Shown: positions 32,691 through 43,112, numbered from the stretch's first letter. The stretch: DNA of 64,000 nucleotides from an uncultured Blautia sp. (GCF_934424005.1 NZ_CAKRXI010000011.1:11857-75856); one strand, 5' to 3'. Notes: generated by a model from the sequence alone, not told the origin. A program made the numbers and translations.

Positions 32691-33605
32691 ATGGCACAAA
32701 CAAAAATGAAGAAAAAAGGTGCAAACACATCTCTGGTATTTACCAACAAGATGTACTTCTTTCTGATACCGGCACTTGCATTTTTCCTGATCTTCTGGAT
32801 CTACCCGGTACTGCAGCTTTTTTATTACAGTGTAACAAACTTCAATGGTGTCAATTATGATTTTGATTTCGTTGGAATGAAAAACTATATTAAGGTGTTA
32901 AATAACGGTACGCTGACCAACTCTATGAAAAACACACTGGTTTATGCAGTGATCACAGTCCTGCTCAGTAATGTGGTTGGTCTTACTGTTGCAATGATTC
33001 TTAATACAAAGATCCGTCTTAAGGGTCTGTTCCGTACCTGTGCATATTTTCCGGCACTTTTCAGTGCTATCGTAATCGGTTTTATCTGGTCATATGTTTA
33101 TATGCCAGGTTCTGGTATGATCGCAAGCCTTCTGTCCATAATCGGACTGGATGGTGCAGCATTTAACCCGTTGGGAAATTATAAGACTGCACTTTATGCG
33201 ATTGCGATCGTGGAAGCATGGAAAGCATTTGGTACAACAATGATCATCTATCTGGCAGGTCTTCAGACAGTCGATGAAAGTCTTCTGGAAGCAGGACGCA
33301 TTGATGGATGTACAGAATGGCAGCTTTTCCGCAAGATCAAACTGCCGCTGATCTCATCTACTGTTACGATCAATATTATTCTTTCAATAATTTCCGGTCT
33401 GAAGGCATTCGACTATTCCTTCATTATGACAAACGGTGGTCCTGGTAAATCAACCAAGACATTGATGTTCCAGGTATATGAAACAGCCTTTACAGATATG
33501 AAGATGGGACGTGCAAGTGCATTTTCAGTACTCGCATTTGCATTTATTATCGTAATTACAGTATGTATGCTTCTTTATATGAATAAGAGGGAGGTGGAAT
33601 TATAA
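32691..33605 (+). CDS. Carbohydrate ABC transporter permease (UgpA/MalF type)
   Basis: 304 residues with six predicted helices. Basic N-terminus; EAA loop near ESLLEAGRIDGCTEWQLFRK. Ribosome site TGGAGGGAAAAGG. Overlaps or abuts the second permease gene (TAATG), with which it forms the heterodimeric channel. No ATPase gene is in the operon, so a shared MsmK/UgpC-type ATPase encoded elsewhere is probably used, as is common in Firmicutes. Confidence 0.93.
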   Translation: MAQTKMKKKGANTSLVFTNKMYFFLIPALAFFLIFWIYPVLQLFYYSVTNFNGVNYDFDFVGMKNYIKVLNNGTLTNSMKNTLVYAVITVLLSNVVGLTVAMILNTKIRLKGLFRTCAYFPALFSAIVIGFIWSYVYMPGSGMIASLLSIIGLDGAAFNPLGNYKTALYAIAIVEAWKAFGTTMIIYLAGLQTVDESLLEAGRIDGCTEWQLFRKIKLPLISSTVTINIILSIISGLKAFDYSFIMTNGGPGKSTKTLMFQVYETAFTDMKMGRASAFSVLAFAFIIVITVCMLLYMNKREVEL

Positions 33606-34477
33606 TGGCATTCGGAAAGAAAAAAGAATCACGTGAAGTGGAAGGATATATGAAGCTGACCCCAAAGAGTGCGCTGATCTATCTTGTAATCATTGTTTTC
33701 TGTATCGTTGTAATTTCACCACTGGTCATTGTATTTTCCAGTTCTCTTCGTTCACCTGGAAACCAGGCGTCTCCGCTGATCCTTTTCTCGGAGTTCACTC
33801 TGGCGAGCTACAAACAGGCATTCAGAAACATGAATTATCCGATGGAACTGATCAACAGTATCCTGACAACCGGTGGTTCTGTCCTCTGCGTAGTTATCTT
33901 TTCTACCATGGCAGCATATCCGATTGGACGTATCAAAACAAAAATGGCAAAATTTTTGTATTACTTCTTTATTTCAGGTCTGATCATTCCATCTCAGATG
34001 GTAATTGTTCCAATCGCACAGACTCTGAACAGACTGGGTATCCCGAATACTCGTTTTACACCGATGATCATGTTCATCACCTGTTCTCTTCCGTTCTCCG
34101 TATTCCTGTTTTCAGGATTTATGAAAGGTGTTCCGGTTGAGATCGAAGAATCTGCATACATCGATGGAGCCAGCCTTCCGAAGCGTTTTGCTTCCGTAGT
34201 ATTTCCGCTTCTTCAGCCGGCTATCGTATCCTGTGTTATCACACAGGGACTCTGGATCTGGAATGATTATTTCTATCCAATGGTATTTATTTCAAAGAAA
34301 GCACAGTATTCCCTTCCGGTAGGCATGCTTCAGTTCCTTGGTGACAAGGAAAACCCTGCTCAGTGGAATATACTGTTTGCAGCATGTGTGCTCTGTGCAC
34401 TGCCTCTGATCGTAGTATTCCTTGCACTGCAGAAACAGTTTGTCAACGGAATCGCAGCAGGAGCAGTCAAAGGCTGA
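33605..34477 (+). CDS. Carbohydrate ABC transporter permease (UgpE/MalG type)
   Basis: 290 residues, six helices. The EAA loop is at IEESAYIDGASLPKRFASVV; C-terminal FVNGIAAGAVKG is the typical MalG-family end. Ribosome site GGGAGGTGG. Partner of the preceding permease. A small stem (ATGGGTCGG/CCGGCCCAT, 34498-34524) follows the gene but lacks a clear U-tract, so downstream genes are probably read through. Confidence 0.93.
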   Translation: MAFGKKKESREVEGYMKLTPKSALIYLVIIVFCIVVISPLVIVFSSSLRSPGNQASPLILFSEFTLASYKQAFRNMNYPMELINSILTTGGSVLCVVIFSTMAAYPIGRIKTKMAKFLYYFFISGLIIPSQMVIVPIAQTLNRLGIPNTRFTPMIMFITCSLPFSVFLFSGFMKGVPVEIEESAYIDGASLPKRFASVVFPLLQPAIVSCVITQGLWIWNDYFYPMVFISKKAQYSLPVGMLQFLGDKENPAQWNILFAACVLCALPLIVVFLALQKQFVNGIAAGAVKG

Positions 34478-34591
34478 TGCCTGATACAGAACTATATATG
34501 GGTCGGTATTTTATGCCGGCCCATTGATTCTATAATGCAAAAACAATCTGCAGCTAAAACGTAGAAGTAAAGGAGAAAGGAAGTATTTCAG

Positions 34592-35227
34592 ATGGATGAA
34601 AAAAAGAAAAAGAAGAGTATTAAGAATAATCTGGAGTACTTCTGGATGTATTATAAATTCCCGTTTATAGCAGGACTGATCGTTGTCATTCTGGTCTTGT
34701 ATTTTCTGATCACAACACTGACCGCAAAAGATACAGCATTATCTGTTATGCTGATCGACTGTCACACGGAAATGAGCGGTGAAGAGATGGCAGAAGAATA
34801 TATGGATACAGTCAGGCTCGATAAGAAAAAATATCAGGTACAGATACAGAACAATCTGATGTTCCAGGGAACAGATTCAGGCAGTTATTCCATGACAAGT
34901 CTTTCTAAATTTATGGCAGATATCGGAAGTGAACTTCTTGATGTGTGCGGTATGCTGAAAGATGATTTTATAAAGTATGACGGCTCAGAGACCTGGACAG
35001 ATCTGCGTAAATGTCTGACGGACGAACAGCTGGAAGAACTGAAAGACAGGCTCCTGACAGCGGATGACGGAAGAGTGATCGGCATTCTGGCAGATAATCT
35101 TCCTGTCATACAGAGCGACGGATGTTACACAAATGAAGAAACTGATGCGGCAATCGGCATTATCTATAATGCACCGCACAAAGACGAAGCAGTAAAATAT
35201 CTCCTGTATCTTGCAGGAGTCAAATAA
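34592..35227 (+). CDS. Membrane-anchored protein of sugar ABC operons, function unknown
   Basis: 211 residues. A Lys-rich N-terminus (MDEKKKKKSIKNN) and one membrane helix (~25-46) place a ~165-residue domain outside the cell. Two or three Cys in the outer part (VMLIDCHTEM, LLDVCGMLKDD, LRKCLTDEQ). No catalytic motif recognised. Ribosome site AAAGGAGAAAGG. The position before a YesL gene in a YesMN-controlled sugar operon is commonly seen in Lachnospiraceae, as I recall. Role unknown. Confidence 0.75.
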   Translation: MDEKKKKKSIKNNLEYFWMYYKFPFIAGLIVVILVLYFLITTLTAKDTALSVMLIDCHTEMSGEEMAEEYMDTVRLDKKKYQVQIQNNLMFQGTDSGSYSMTSLSKFMADIGSELLDVCGMLKDDFIKYDGSETWTDLRKCLTDEQLEELKDRLLTADDGRVIGILADNLPVIQSDGCYTNEETDAAIGIIYNAPHKDEAVKYLLYLAGVK

Positions 35228-35243
35228 CAGGAGGTATAAAAAA

Positions 35244-35873
35244 ATGGGAATTTTTTCACCGGATGGTGCTCTGGCAAGGTTTTTAAATACACTTGGAAAT
35301 CTGATCGTACTGAATATCCTGACGATCATCTGCTGTATTCCAATCTTTACAGCAGGAGCAGCTATGACGGCTTTGTATACAATGGTCATGCGGATGGCGC
35401 GTAAGGAAGATGGAAAAATTGTTTCAGAATATTTTAAAGCATTCAGAGCTAATTTTAAGCAGGCAACCATTCTCTGGCTGATCTTTGGTGGGCTAATCGC
35501 ATTTATGACATTTGATATCTGGCTCCTTCGTTCTATTACAGGAACTTTTGGGATGGCATACCGCGTGATCCTTTTCGTGATCATTCTGGTTTTTGCAATG
35601 GTGTTGATTCATATTTTTGCAGTACAGGCTCGCTTTGACAATACTATAAAAAATACAGCAAAGAATGCCCTGCTGTTCTGCGTAGGCAAGCTTCCGCAGG
35701 CAGTTCTGATGCTGGTGCTGACACTGATCCCAGCGGTGCTTCTGACGGTATCTTACCGTTTTATTTCGGTGGATTTTCTGCTCGGATTATCCGGACCGGC
35801 ATATCTGGCAGCGATTTATTTTGCAGATCTTTTTAAAAATTATGAAGAAGTAGAGGAGGAAACAGTGAGATGA
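35244..35873 (+). CDS. YesL/DUF624-family membrane protein
   Basis: 209 residues with about five membrane helices. The family opening is MGIFSPDGALARFLNTLGNL followed by NILTIICCIPIFTAGAA, with FKAFRANFKQATILWLIFGG later. ATG at 35244 follows AGGAGG. The stop overlaps the GH3 start (ATGA). YesL proteins accompany YesMN-type sugar loci; molecular function is unknown. Confidence 0.85.
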   Translation: MGIFSPDGALARFLNTLGNLIVLNILTIICCIPIFTAGAAMTALYTMVMRMARKEDGKIVSEYFKAFRANFKQATILWLIFGGLIAFMTFDIWLLRSITGTFGMAYRVILFVIILVFAMVLIHIFAVQARFDNTIKNTAKNALLFCVGKLPQAVLMLVLTLIPAVLLTVSYRFISVDFLLGLSGPAYLAAIYFADLFKNYEEVEEETVR

Positions 35874-38392
35874 GAACCATTAAGACAAGACATTTTACTG
35901 GAACAACAGATAATACAGTAACCAAAAGAGAAATCGAAAATCGTAAAGTTGCAAGAAGAGCGGCAGCAGAAGGCATGGTGCTTCTGAAAAATGAAGGAAT
36001 TCTTCCTTTAAAAGAAGGAACAAAAATTGCACTTTATGGCGTTGGCGCCTCCAGAACGATTAAAGGCGGAACAGGGTCCGGTGATGTCAATGAACGTGAG
36101 ACAGTCAGTATTTATCAGGGAATGAAAAATGCCGGATTTGAGATCACGACAGAAGACTGGATCAAAGATTTCGATGAAAAATATCAGGCAGCCAGATATG
36201 CCTGGCGTGATGAAATAGAAGCAAAGGCTTCAAAACTGGAAAATCAGGTGTTGGGCTTTTTTAATGTTTACTCTACTACACCATTTCGTATGCCGGCGGG
36301 TGCCCCTGTCACACAGACAGATGCAGACGTTGCCATTTATATTCTCAGCCGTATTGCAGGAGAAGGTGCAGACCGTTTTGATGAAGCAGGAGACTATTAT
36401 CTGACAGAGGAAGAAAAGAAACAGCTTTCAGATATCTGCAGTATGTATAAGCATGTGATCGTTGCAGTGAATACTGGTGGACTGGCAGATCTCTCTTTTA
36501 TGGATGAGTACAAAAATATCGAAGCACTTCTTCAGATCGTACAGCCTGGTATGGAAGCTGGAAATGCTTTTGCTGATATCATCAGCGGTAAAGTGACTCC
36601 GTCCGGTAAGATGACTGACAGCTGGGCATACAAGTATGAAGATTATCCAAACAGTAAAACCTTCTCTCATAACAATGGAAATGTAGATAAAGAATATTAC
36701 ACAGAAGGCTTGTATGTGGGTTATCGCTACTTTGACAGCTTTGATGTTCCAGTAAGATATGGATTTGGTTATGGACTTTCCTATACAACATTTGAAACAA
36801 AAGTTCTTTCAACAGTACTCAAGGACAATAAGATTATCGTAGAAACAGAAAGCACTAACACAGGTGATATTTACAGTGGAAAAGAAGTTGTACAGCTCTA
36901 TGCGACCTGTCCGGCAGGAAAACTGGAAAAGGAATACCGCCGCTTGGTAGCATTTGCAAAAACCGGACTGCTGGCTCCGGGACAGAGTGAAAAAATGACT
37001 CTTGAGATTACTTTAGATAAACTTACCTCCTACAATGAAACAGAAGCTGCATGGATTCTGGAGAAAGGCTCCTACGTATTCTGGGAAGGAAACTGCCTGG
37101 AAACTTCTGTGCCATGTGCAGTTCTTGCACTGGATGCAGATGTGACTCTTACTAAAACTCAGAATATCTGTCCACTGAAAGAAGAACTGGAAGAAATGAA
37201 ACAGTCTTTTGAAAAGATGAATCAGAAACTTGCTGCACTCTTGAAGGATGCAGAAGAAAGAGCACTTCCGGTTATGGAACTGAAGGCAGTCGATGTGGAA
37301 ACACGAGTGGTTGAATATCATTCTAACGCAGAATGTGTTCCCACAGAGGCACGTGAATTTGTGGATACTTTAAGTACAGAAAAACTGGTTGCTCTGGCAA
37401 GTGGAGATCCGGGAAAAGGACAGGGAAGCAATCTTGGTTCAGCAGGAATTTCTGTACCGGGTTCAGCAGGTGAGACAAATGACTGTGCACTGGAAGATGG
37501 TATTCCGGGAATTGTTCTGTCTGACGGACCGGCAGGCCTTCGTCTGATGAAACATTACAATGTATATGAAGGTAAGATTGTTAACAAACCGTTTAAATTC
37601 AGTCTGGAAGGTGGACTCTTCTGTGAAGGAGAACCGGCTGATCCGGGAGAAACCAGATACCAGTACTGTACAGCTATTCCGGTAGGAACACTTCTGGCAC
37701 AGACCTGGGATACTGCACTTATCGAAGAAATCGGTGAAATGATCGGTGGTGAGATGGAAGAATTTTCCACAACATTGTGGCTGGCTCCGGGTATGAATAT
37801 CCATCGTAATCCACTCTGCGGACGTAACTTTGAATACTATTCTGAAGATCCGCTTGTTGCCGGAAAAATCGCAGCAGCTATGACAAATGGAGTACAGAAT
37901 GTTCCTGGATGTGGAACAACTATTAAACATTTTGCATGCAATAACCAGGAAGACAACCGTAAAGGTTCTGACAGTATTGTAAGCGAGAGAACTCTTCGTG
38001 AGATTTATCTGAAGGGATTTGAAATTGCAATTACAGAATCTCAGCCAATGTCTATTATGACCAGCTACAATCTGATCAATGGCGTTCATGCAGCAAACAA
38101 TGAAGAAACCTGTACTAAGGCAGCACGCTGTGAATGGGGATTCCAGGGAATGATCATGACAGACTGGACAACTACAGAGGGAGGACCAGACTGTACAGCA
38201 TCCGGATGTATGAGAGCAGGAAATGACCTGGTAATGCCGGGAGCATTCAGTGACAGAGACAACCTGAATCAGGAACTTGCAGGTGGGACTCTTTCCATAG
38301 ACGATCTTAAGGCGTGCATCAGCCGTCTGGTAAATATTGTATGGCAGTCCAATCAGTTTGAGAATGCAATTCCGTATAAAAAAGTTAAATAA
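35870..38392 (+). CDS. Glycoside hydrolase family 3 enzyme, permuted domain order
   Basis: 840 residues, no signal peptide, so cytosolic. The domain order is inverted. Residues ~25-300 are the GH3 C-terminal alpha/beta domain (AAEGMVLLKNEGILPLKEG), ~300-430 a fibronectin-III-like domain, and the catalytic barrel is at ~490-835. Nucleophile Asp765 is in GMIMTDWTT, with the substrate-binding KHFACNNQE and LAPGMNIHRNP upstream. This order is known for some GH3 beta-glucosidases of rumen and gut Firmicutes. Likely removes beta-glucose (or another sugar) from glycosides, working with the next gene's rhamnosidase. Specificity not determinable from sequence. Confidence 0.9.
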   Translation: MRTIKTRHFTGTTDNTVTKREIENRKVARRAAAEGMVLLKNEGILPLKEGTKIALYGVGASRTIKGGTGSGDVNERETVSIYQGMKNAGFEITTEDWIKDFDEKYQAARYAWRDEIEAKASKLENQVLGFFNVYSTTPFRMPAGAPVTQTDADVAIYILSRIAGEGADRFDEAGDYYLTEEEKKQLSDICSMYKHVIVAVNTGGLADLSFMDEYKNIEALLQIVQPGMEAGNAFADIISGKVTPSGKMTDSWAYKYEDYPNSKTFSHNNGNVDKEYYTEGLYVGYRYFDSFDVPVRYGFGYGLSYTTFETKVLSTVLKDNKIIVETESTNTGDIYSGKEVVQLYATCPAGKLEKEYRRLVAFAKTGLLAPGQSEKMTLEITLDKLTSYNETEAAWILEKGSYVFWEGNCLETSVPCAVLALDADVTLTKTQNICPLKEELEEMKQSFEKMNQKLAALLKDAEERALPVMELKAVDVETRVVEYHSNAECVPTEAREFVDTLSTEKLVALASGDPGKGQGSNLGSAGISVPGSAGETNDCALEDGIPGIVLSDGPAGLRLMKHYNVYEGKIVNKPFKFSLEGGLFCEGEPADPGETRYQYCTAIPVGTLLAQTWDTALIEEIGEMIGGEMEEFSTTLWLAPGMNIHRNPLCGRNFEYYSEDPLVAGKIAAAMTNGVQNVPGCGTTIKHFACNNQEDNRKGSDSIVSERTLREIYLKGFEIAITESQPMSIMTSYNLINGVHAANNEETCTKAARCEWGFQGMIMTDWTTTEGGPDCTASGCMRAGNDLVMPGAFSDRDNLNQELAGGTLSIDDLKACISRLVNIVWQSNQFENAIPYKKVK

Positions 38393-38407
38393 AATCGAGG
38401 CAGAACT

Positions 38408-41400
38408 ATGAGCGAGAAGAAATTTGAAGTATACGATCTGAAAGTCAACCAGATCACGGAAGCACTTGGCCTGGATGTAGAAAAACCGGTATTTTCTTGG
38501 AAACTGAGATCCGAAAAACAGAATATTTTGCAGAAACAGGCACAGATTATGGTTGGAAAAACAGCCGGCAGTGCAGATGTCTGGGATAGTGGAGTGATGA
38601 ATTCTGACGAGTCCGCAGGAACTGCTTATGAAGGTGAAACTCTGGAAGCAGAGACAAGATATTATGTAACAGTAAAAGTATGGAATCAGGATGGGGAAGA
38701 GGCAGAGACCTCTTCCTGGTTCGAAACCGGACTTATGAATGGTAGCATTTCAGCATGGGATGGAGCAAAGTGGCTTGGTGCACAGGAATTTAATGTTGCA
38801 TCTGAAAAGCTTGGCGTGTTTGTATTGGAAAGTACATTCCGCATCAAAGAAGGCACAAAAGCAGGTGTCGTTTTTGGGGCCAATGATGCACGTCTTAAGG
38901 ATATCAGTAAAAATGAACTGCAGGTCGAAGGAGAGAATGATATCCGTTTTGTACTGAATATCGAAAAAACACCGGCAGTGATTGAAGTTTACAGAAGAGG
39001 CTACTGTAAAGAAGATCAGGCAAATGTTCCGCTGTATGAACTTGGAACAAAAGATCTGAAGACAGGCAGAGAGCTGATAACAGAAGAAAACAGGCATGAT
39101 TTTCATAAACTGACCATCGAAATAGAAGGAAATGGAGCCTATACTTATCTGGATGACTGTGCAGTAGATGAAGTTTATGTTGAGGGACCTTTCGGTGGAC
39201 AGATGAGAACACCGAGGCAGCTGAATCCACTTGGCGCATTTGATGTCACAACATTCCCTCGTCTTTGTGAGATGGGATATTATGTCGGTGCTGACAGTGA
39301 GGCGGAATACCAGGGAATCCGAGTACGGAATCTTCGAAAACCTTGTGCAGAGATTCTTGCAGTTGATACCGAAAATGGAAAGACTCTCAAGGGAGAATGT
39401 CTGGAGATTTCCAACCCAAGTCGTTTTTCTCTGCCGATGCTACGTACAAACTTCACCGTAAATGGCAAAGTGGCAAGTGCAAGACTGTATGCAACTGCAC
39501 GCGGAATCTATGAATGCAGCATGAATGGAAAACGTGTGACAGAGGAATATTTTGCACCGGGTGCAAGCCAGTATGACAGCCATCTGATGTATCAGACTTA
39601 TGATGTAACAGATCTGGTACAGGAAGGCGAAAATGGTATCGGATGCATTCTGGCATCCGGATGGTGGAGCGACTCCTTCAGTTTCCGTCTGTACAACTAC
39701 AACTACTGGGGTGACAGGCCATCTTTCCTCGGAAGACTGGTCATTACCTATGAAGACGGACATAAAGAAACCATTGTTACCGATGATAATACCTGGCAGT
39801 ATTATGGCGAGGGACCATATCGCTATGCAGGTTTTTTCAATGGAGAGACTTATGATGCACGTCTGGAAGACTGTTATTATGATTTTTCCAAACCGGATTT
39901 TAAGGCAGATGGTCTGAAGAAGCCAGAAGTAATCACACCGGTAGTGATGGAAGAACAGGAAGGTATTTTTCCTGGTGCAGCATGCTGGCCGGCTATGAAT
40001 GAGAAGGAGCCGGAGATTGTCGGTAACTATCAGGCACCGGTTCATGAAATAGAAACTTTTACTGCAAAGTCCATGACCGAGCCGCTGCCTGGCACTTATA
40101 TTTATGATCTGGAGCAGGAGATTGCGGGCGTACCGGTTCTGAAACTCAGAGGAAAAGCCGGACAGAAGATCACAATCCGTTATGGAGAAGTTCTTTATCC
40201 GGATCTGCCGGAATATAAAGGTCTGGTTGGCCAGATGCTGCAGGCAAATCTGCGTGAAGCCTCCAATGAAGATACTTACTATTGTAAGGGCGAAGGAGTG
40301 GAAGTTTACAAGCCGCGATTTACATTCCATGGATTCCGTTACATCGAGATCAGTGGAGTTGATGAAGCACCGGCACTGGAAGATGTGCAGACAGTTCTTC
40401 TTTCCAGCGTGGATCAGATCACCGGTAAGTTCCATTGCGATAATGAACTGATCAACCGGTTTACACAGAATGTAAAATTCAGTCAGTACTGTAATTTTAT
40501 CAGTATTCCAACCGATTGTCCGCAGAGAAATGAGCGTATGGGATGGCTGGGAGATACACATATTTTCTGTCGTACCGCAACCTATCAGAGCAATGTGAAG
40601 AACTTCTATCTGAGAAATCTGCAGGCAATGAAGGATATGCAGACAGAGGAGGGAAGACTGCCGAGTATTGCACCGGCCGGTGGTGGATTTGGCGGACAGA
40701 CTTATGAAAGTGCTATGATCCTGATTGTATGGGAACTGTATCAGCAGTATGGAGATGCAGCACTGATTGAGGAATACTACGATTCCATGGATCGCTGGAT
40801 GGACAGCATGAAAGCATTTGGACTTCCGGGAACACCGTCACTTCATATAAATGAATGGCTGGGTGACTGGCTTGCACCGGTCCCGGCAGATGATTATCTG
40901 ATCTTTAATGCATTTCACTACAGAAATGCAGCCCTTATGGAGAAGTTTGCAGTTCTGATCGGAAATGCAGAGGGTCAGAAAAAATATCACCAGATTGCAA
41001 AAGAGACAAAGACATATTGGAACGATACCTTTACAGACAAAGAGACTGGTATCACAAAGAATGCAGATGGAACTACCTGTGATGTGCAGGGAAGCTATTC
41101 TATCGGACTGAGTTGTGATGTGTTTGCGGATGATATAAAGGAAAAAGCTTTTGCACATCTGGAGCGTACTACAAGAGAAGGTAACTATACGATTCAGTCA
41201 GGATTCTTTGGAACAGGTCCGATCAATCCGATGTTAAGCAAAGGTGGATATCCGGAAGCTGCACAGAAAACAATCACACAGACTGCTTTTCCAAGCTGGC
41301 TTTATCCGGTTACACAGGGAGCAACGACGATCTGGGAGAGATGGAACAGCTTTACCCGTGAGAACGGATTTGGCGGAAATAATTCTATGAACAGCTTTAA

Positions 41401-41692
41401 CCATTATTCACTGGGAAGTGTACTGAGCTGGCTGTATGAGAATACGCTTGGAATCCAGAGAGATGAGGAACATCCGGGTTATAAACACTTTACGCTGAAA
41501 CCAGAGATGGGAACCCTTGGATTTGCGGAAGGTGGAATTAATACTCCTTATGGCAGAATTGAAAGTGCATGGAAGAAGACAGAGTCAGGATATTCTTACA
41601 CCTGTCGTATTCCAGAGAATACAACAGCAACGATTATTCTGAACAATATAACAAAAGTACTTGGGAGTGGGGAATACACATTCACTGTATGA
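38408..41692 (+). CDS. Alpha-L-rhamnosidase, glycoside hydrolase family 78
   Basis: 1094 residues, no signal peptide. The N-terminal beta domains include the Bac_rhamnosid N-terminal/fibronectin region (EVYDLKVNQITEALG, VFSWKL) and carbohydrate-binding-like domains. An (alpha/alpha)6 catalytic domain follows (~680-1000) with the GH78 signature PTDCPQRNERMGWLGDTHIF, whose acidic residues are catalytic candidates. A C-terminal beta domain closes the protein. It starts 15 bases after the GH3 stop. Releases terminal L-rhamnose from plant glycosides or pectic oligosaccharides after uptake. No rhamnose catabolic genes (rhaABD) are in the window. Confidence 0.92.
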   Translation: MSEKKFEVYDLKVNQITEALGLDVEKPVFSWKLRSEKQNILQKQAQIMVGKTAGSADVWDSGVMNSDESAGTAYEGETLEAETRYYVTVKVWNQDGEEAETSSWFETGLMNGSISAWDGAKWLGAQEFNVASEKLGVFVLESTFRIKEGTKAGVVFGANDARLKDISKNELQVEGENDIRFVLNIEKTPAVIEVYRRGYCKEDQANVPLYELGTKDLKTGRELITEENRHDFHKLTIEIEGNGAYTYLDDCAVDEVYVEGPFGGQMRTPRQLNPLGAFDVTTFPRLCEMGYYVGADSEAEYQGIRVRNLRKPCAEILAVDTENGKTLKGECLEISNPSRFSLPMLRTNFTVNGKVASARLYATARGIYECSMNGKRVTEEYFAPGASQYDSHLMYQTYDVTDLVQEGENGIGCILASGWWSDSFSFRLYNYNYWGDRPSFLGRLVITYEDGHKETIVTDDNTWQYYGEGPYRYAGFFNGETYDARLEDCYYDFSKPDFKADGLKKPEVITPVVMEEQEGIFPGAACWPAMNEKEPEIVGNYQAPVHEIETFTAKSMTEPLPGTYIYDLEQEIAGVPVLKLRGKAGQKITIRYGEVLYPDLPEYKGLVGQMLQANLREASNEDTYYCKGEGVEVYKPRFTFHGFRYIEISGVDEAPALEDVQTVLLSSVDQITGKFHCDNELINRFTQNVKFSQYCNFISIPTDCPQRNERMGWLGDTHIFCRTATYQSNVKNFYLRNLQAMKDMQTEEGRLPSIAPAGGGFGGQTYESAMILIVWELYQQYGDAALIEEYYDSMDRWMDSMKAFGLPGTPSLHINEWLGDWLAPVPADDYLIFNAFHYRNAALMEKFAVLIGNAEGQKKYHQIAKETKTYWNDTFTDKETGITKNADGTTCDVQGSYSIGLSCDVFADDIKEKAFAHLERTTREGNYTIQSGFFGTGPINPMLSKGGYPEAAQKTITQTAFPSWLYPVTQGATTIWERWNSFTRENGFGGNNSMNSFNHYSLGSVLSWLYENTLGIQRDEEHPGYKHFTLKPEMGTLGFAEGGINTPYGRIESAWKKTESGYSYTCRIPENTTATIILNNITKVLGSGEYTFTV

Positions 41693-41746
41693 TTGCGGGG
41701 GAATTACAATCATTCGATATACTAGAAAAATACAGAAGGTGAAAAT

Positions 41747-43096
41747 ATGTCAACATCTATGACAAAAGGTAGTCCGCTGAAACTGATGCTTCATTTTGCA
41801 CTGCCGCTGCTGATGGGAAATCTCCTTCAACAGACTTATAATATTATCGACGCTGCCATTGTAGGACAGATTCTTGGAGCAGATGCACTGGCAAGTGTTG
41901 GCTCCAGCAGCAGTATACAGTTTCTGGTTCTGGGCTTCTGCATTGGCTGCTGTGCAGGATTTGGAGTCCCGGTTGCAAAGCATTTTGGTGCCGGAGATCA
42001 TCGTACCATGCGGGATTATATATTTAACGGAGCAGTACTTACAACAATCATGGCTGCAATTCTTACAATACTATGTTCTCTGTTCTGCACACAGATTCTT
42101 CATATGCTTTCTGTGCCGGAAGATATCTTCGAAAATGCCTATGCATATTTGATCGTCATTTTTATTGGGATACCATTTACACTGCTGTATAATTATCTGT
42201 CCAGCATTTTGCGTTCAGTGGGAGACAGCCGCACACCGTTCCTTTTTCTGGGATTTTCAGCAGTCCTGAATATATTTCTGGATCTGTTCTGTATTATTGT
42301 TTTAAAATGGGGCTGCATGGGTGCAGCAATTGCAACTATCACATCACAGGCAATCAGTGGAATCCTCTGTTTCTTTTATATAAAAAGAAACATGAAACTT
42401 CTTCGTCTGGAGAAAAGTAATATGATCATGCAAAAAGAAACTATAGGTGAATTGTTGGCTATGGGTCTTCCAATGGGACTGCAGTTCTCGATCACGGCAA
42501 TTGGAAGTATGGTCATGCAGGCAGCAAATAATGGACTGGGAAGTATCTATGTCTCTGCTTTTACAGCAGCTATGCGAATCAAACAGTTCCTTCTGTGCCC
42601 GTTTGATGCAATCGGAACTGCGGCATCTGTATTCTGCAGTCAGAATCTTGGAGCACGCCAGCCGGAACGAATCCGGAAGGGTGCCCTGCAGGCTACACTC
42701 ACCGGATGTATTTATGGGTTGTGTGCAGGTCTGATCCTGATCTTTTTTGGAAGATCATTATCCATGATCTTTCTGAGCAAAAATGCTGCAGCCGTTCTGG
42801 ATGCTTCTGCAAAATATCTTCGCTGTATGGGATTTTTCTTTAGTATTCTTGGAATCCTTAATGTGTGTCGAATGGTAACACAGGGACTGGGATATCCAGG
42901 AAGAGCTGTTTTTTCAGGTGTTATGGAAATGATCGGGCGAGTGATCGTGAGTATTGGATTTGTGGGAGCCTTTGGCTATACTGCAATTTGTTTTGCAGAT
43001 CAGGCTGCATGGGTAGCTGCAAGCTGCTATATTGCACCGACCTGTATCTGGTGTATCCGCCGTTCCATTAAAATGATCGAAGAAAAAGCGGCATGA
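41747..43096 (+). CDS. MATE-family efflux transporter
   Basis: 449 residues, twelve predicted helices in two MatE repeats. Family features include FALPLLMGNLLQQTYNIIDA and VGQILGADALASVGS, and a repeat at MGLPMGLQFSITAIGSMVMQ. Ribosome site GAAGGTG. Last gene after the rhamnosidase and before a terminator, so possibly co-transcribed; export of an aglycone released by the glycosidases is a plausible but unproven role. Confidence 0.92.
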   Translation: MSTSMTKGSPLKLMLHFALPLLMGNLLQQTYNIIDAAIVGQILGADALASVGSSSSIQFLVLGFCIGCCAGFGVPVAKHFGAGDHRTMRDYIFNGAVLTTIMAAILTILCSLFCTQILHMLSVPEDIFENAYAYLIVIFIGIPFTLLYNYLSSILRSVGDSRTPFLFLGFSAVLNIFLDLFCIIVLKWGCMGAAIATITSQAISGILCFFYIKRNMKLLRLEKSNMIMQKETIGELLAMGLPMGLQFSITAIGSMVMQAANNGLGSIYVSAFTAAMRIKQFLLCPFDAIGTAASVFCSQNLGARQPERIRKGALQATLTGCIYGLCAGLILIFFGRSLSMIFLSKNAAAVLDASAKYLRCMGFFFSILGILNVCRMVTQGLGYPGRAVFSGVMEMIGRVIVSIGFVGAFGYTAICFADQAAWVAASCYIAPTCIWCIRRSIKMIEEKAA

Positions 43097-43112
43097 AATA
43101 AATTATGTACAA

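Noticed and set aside
39440..40561. 373-codon open frame opposite the rhamnosidase gene
   Set aside because: Shadow of GH78 codon usage, no ribosome site or domain.
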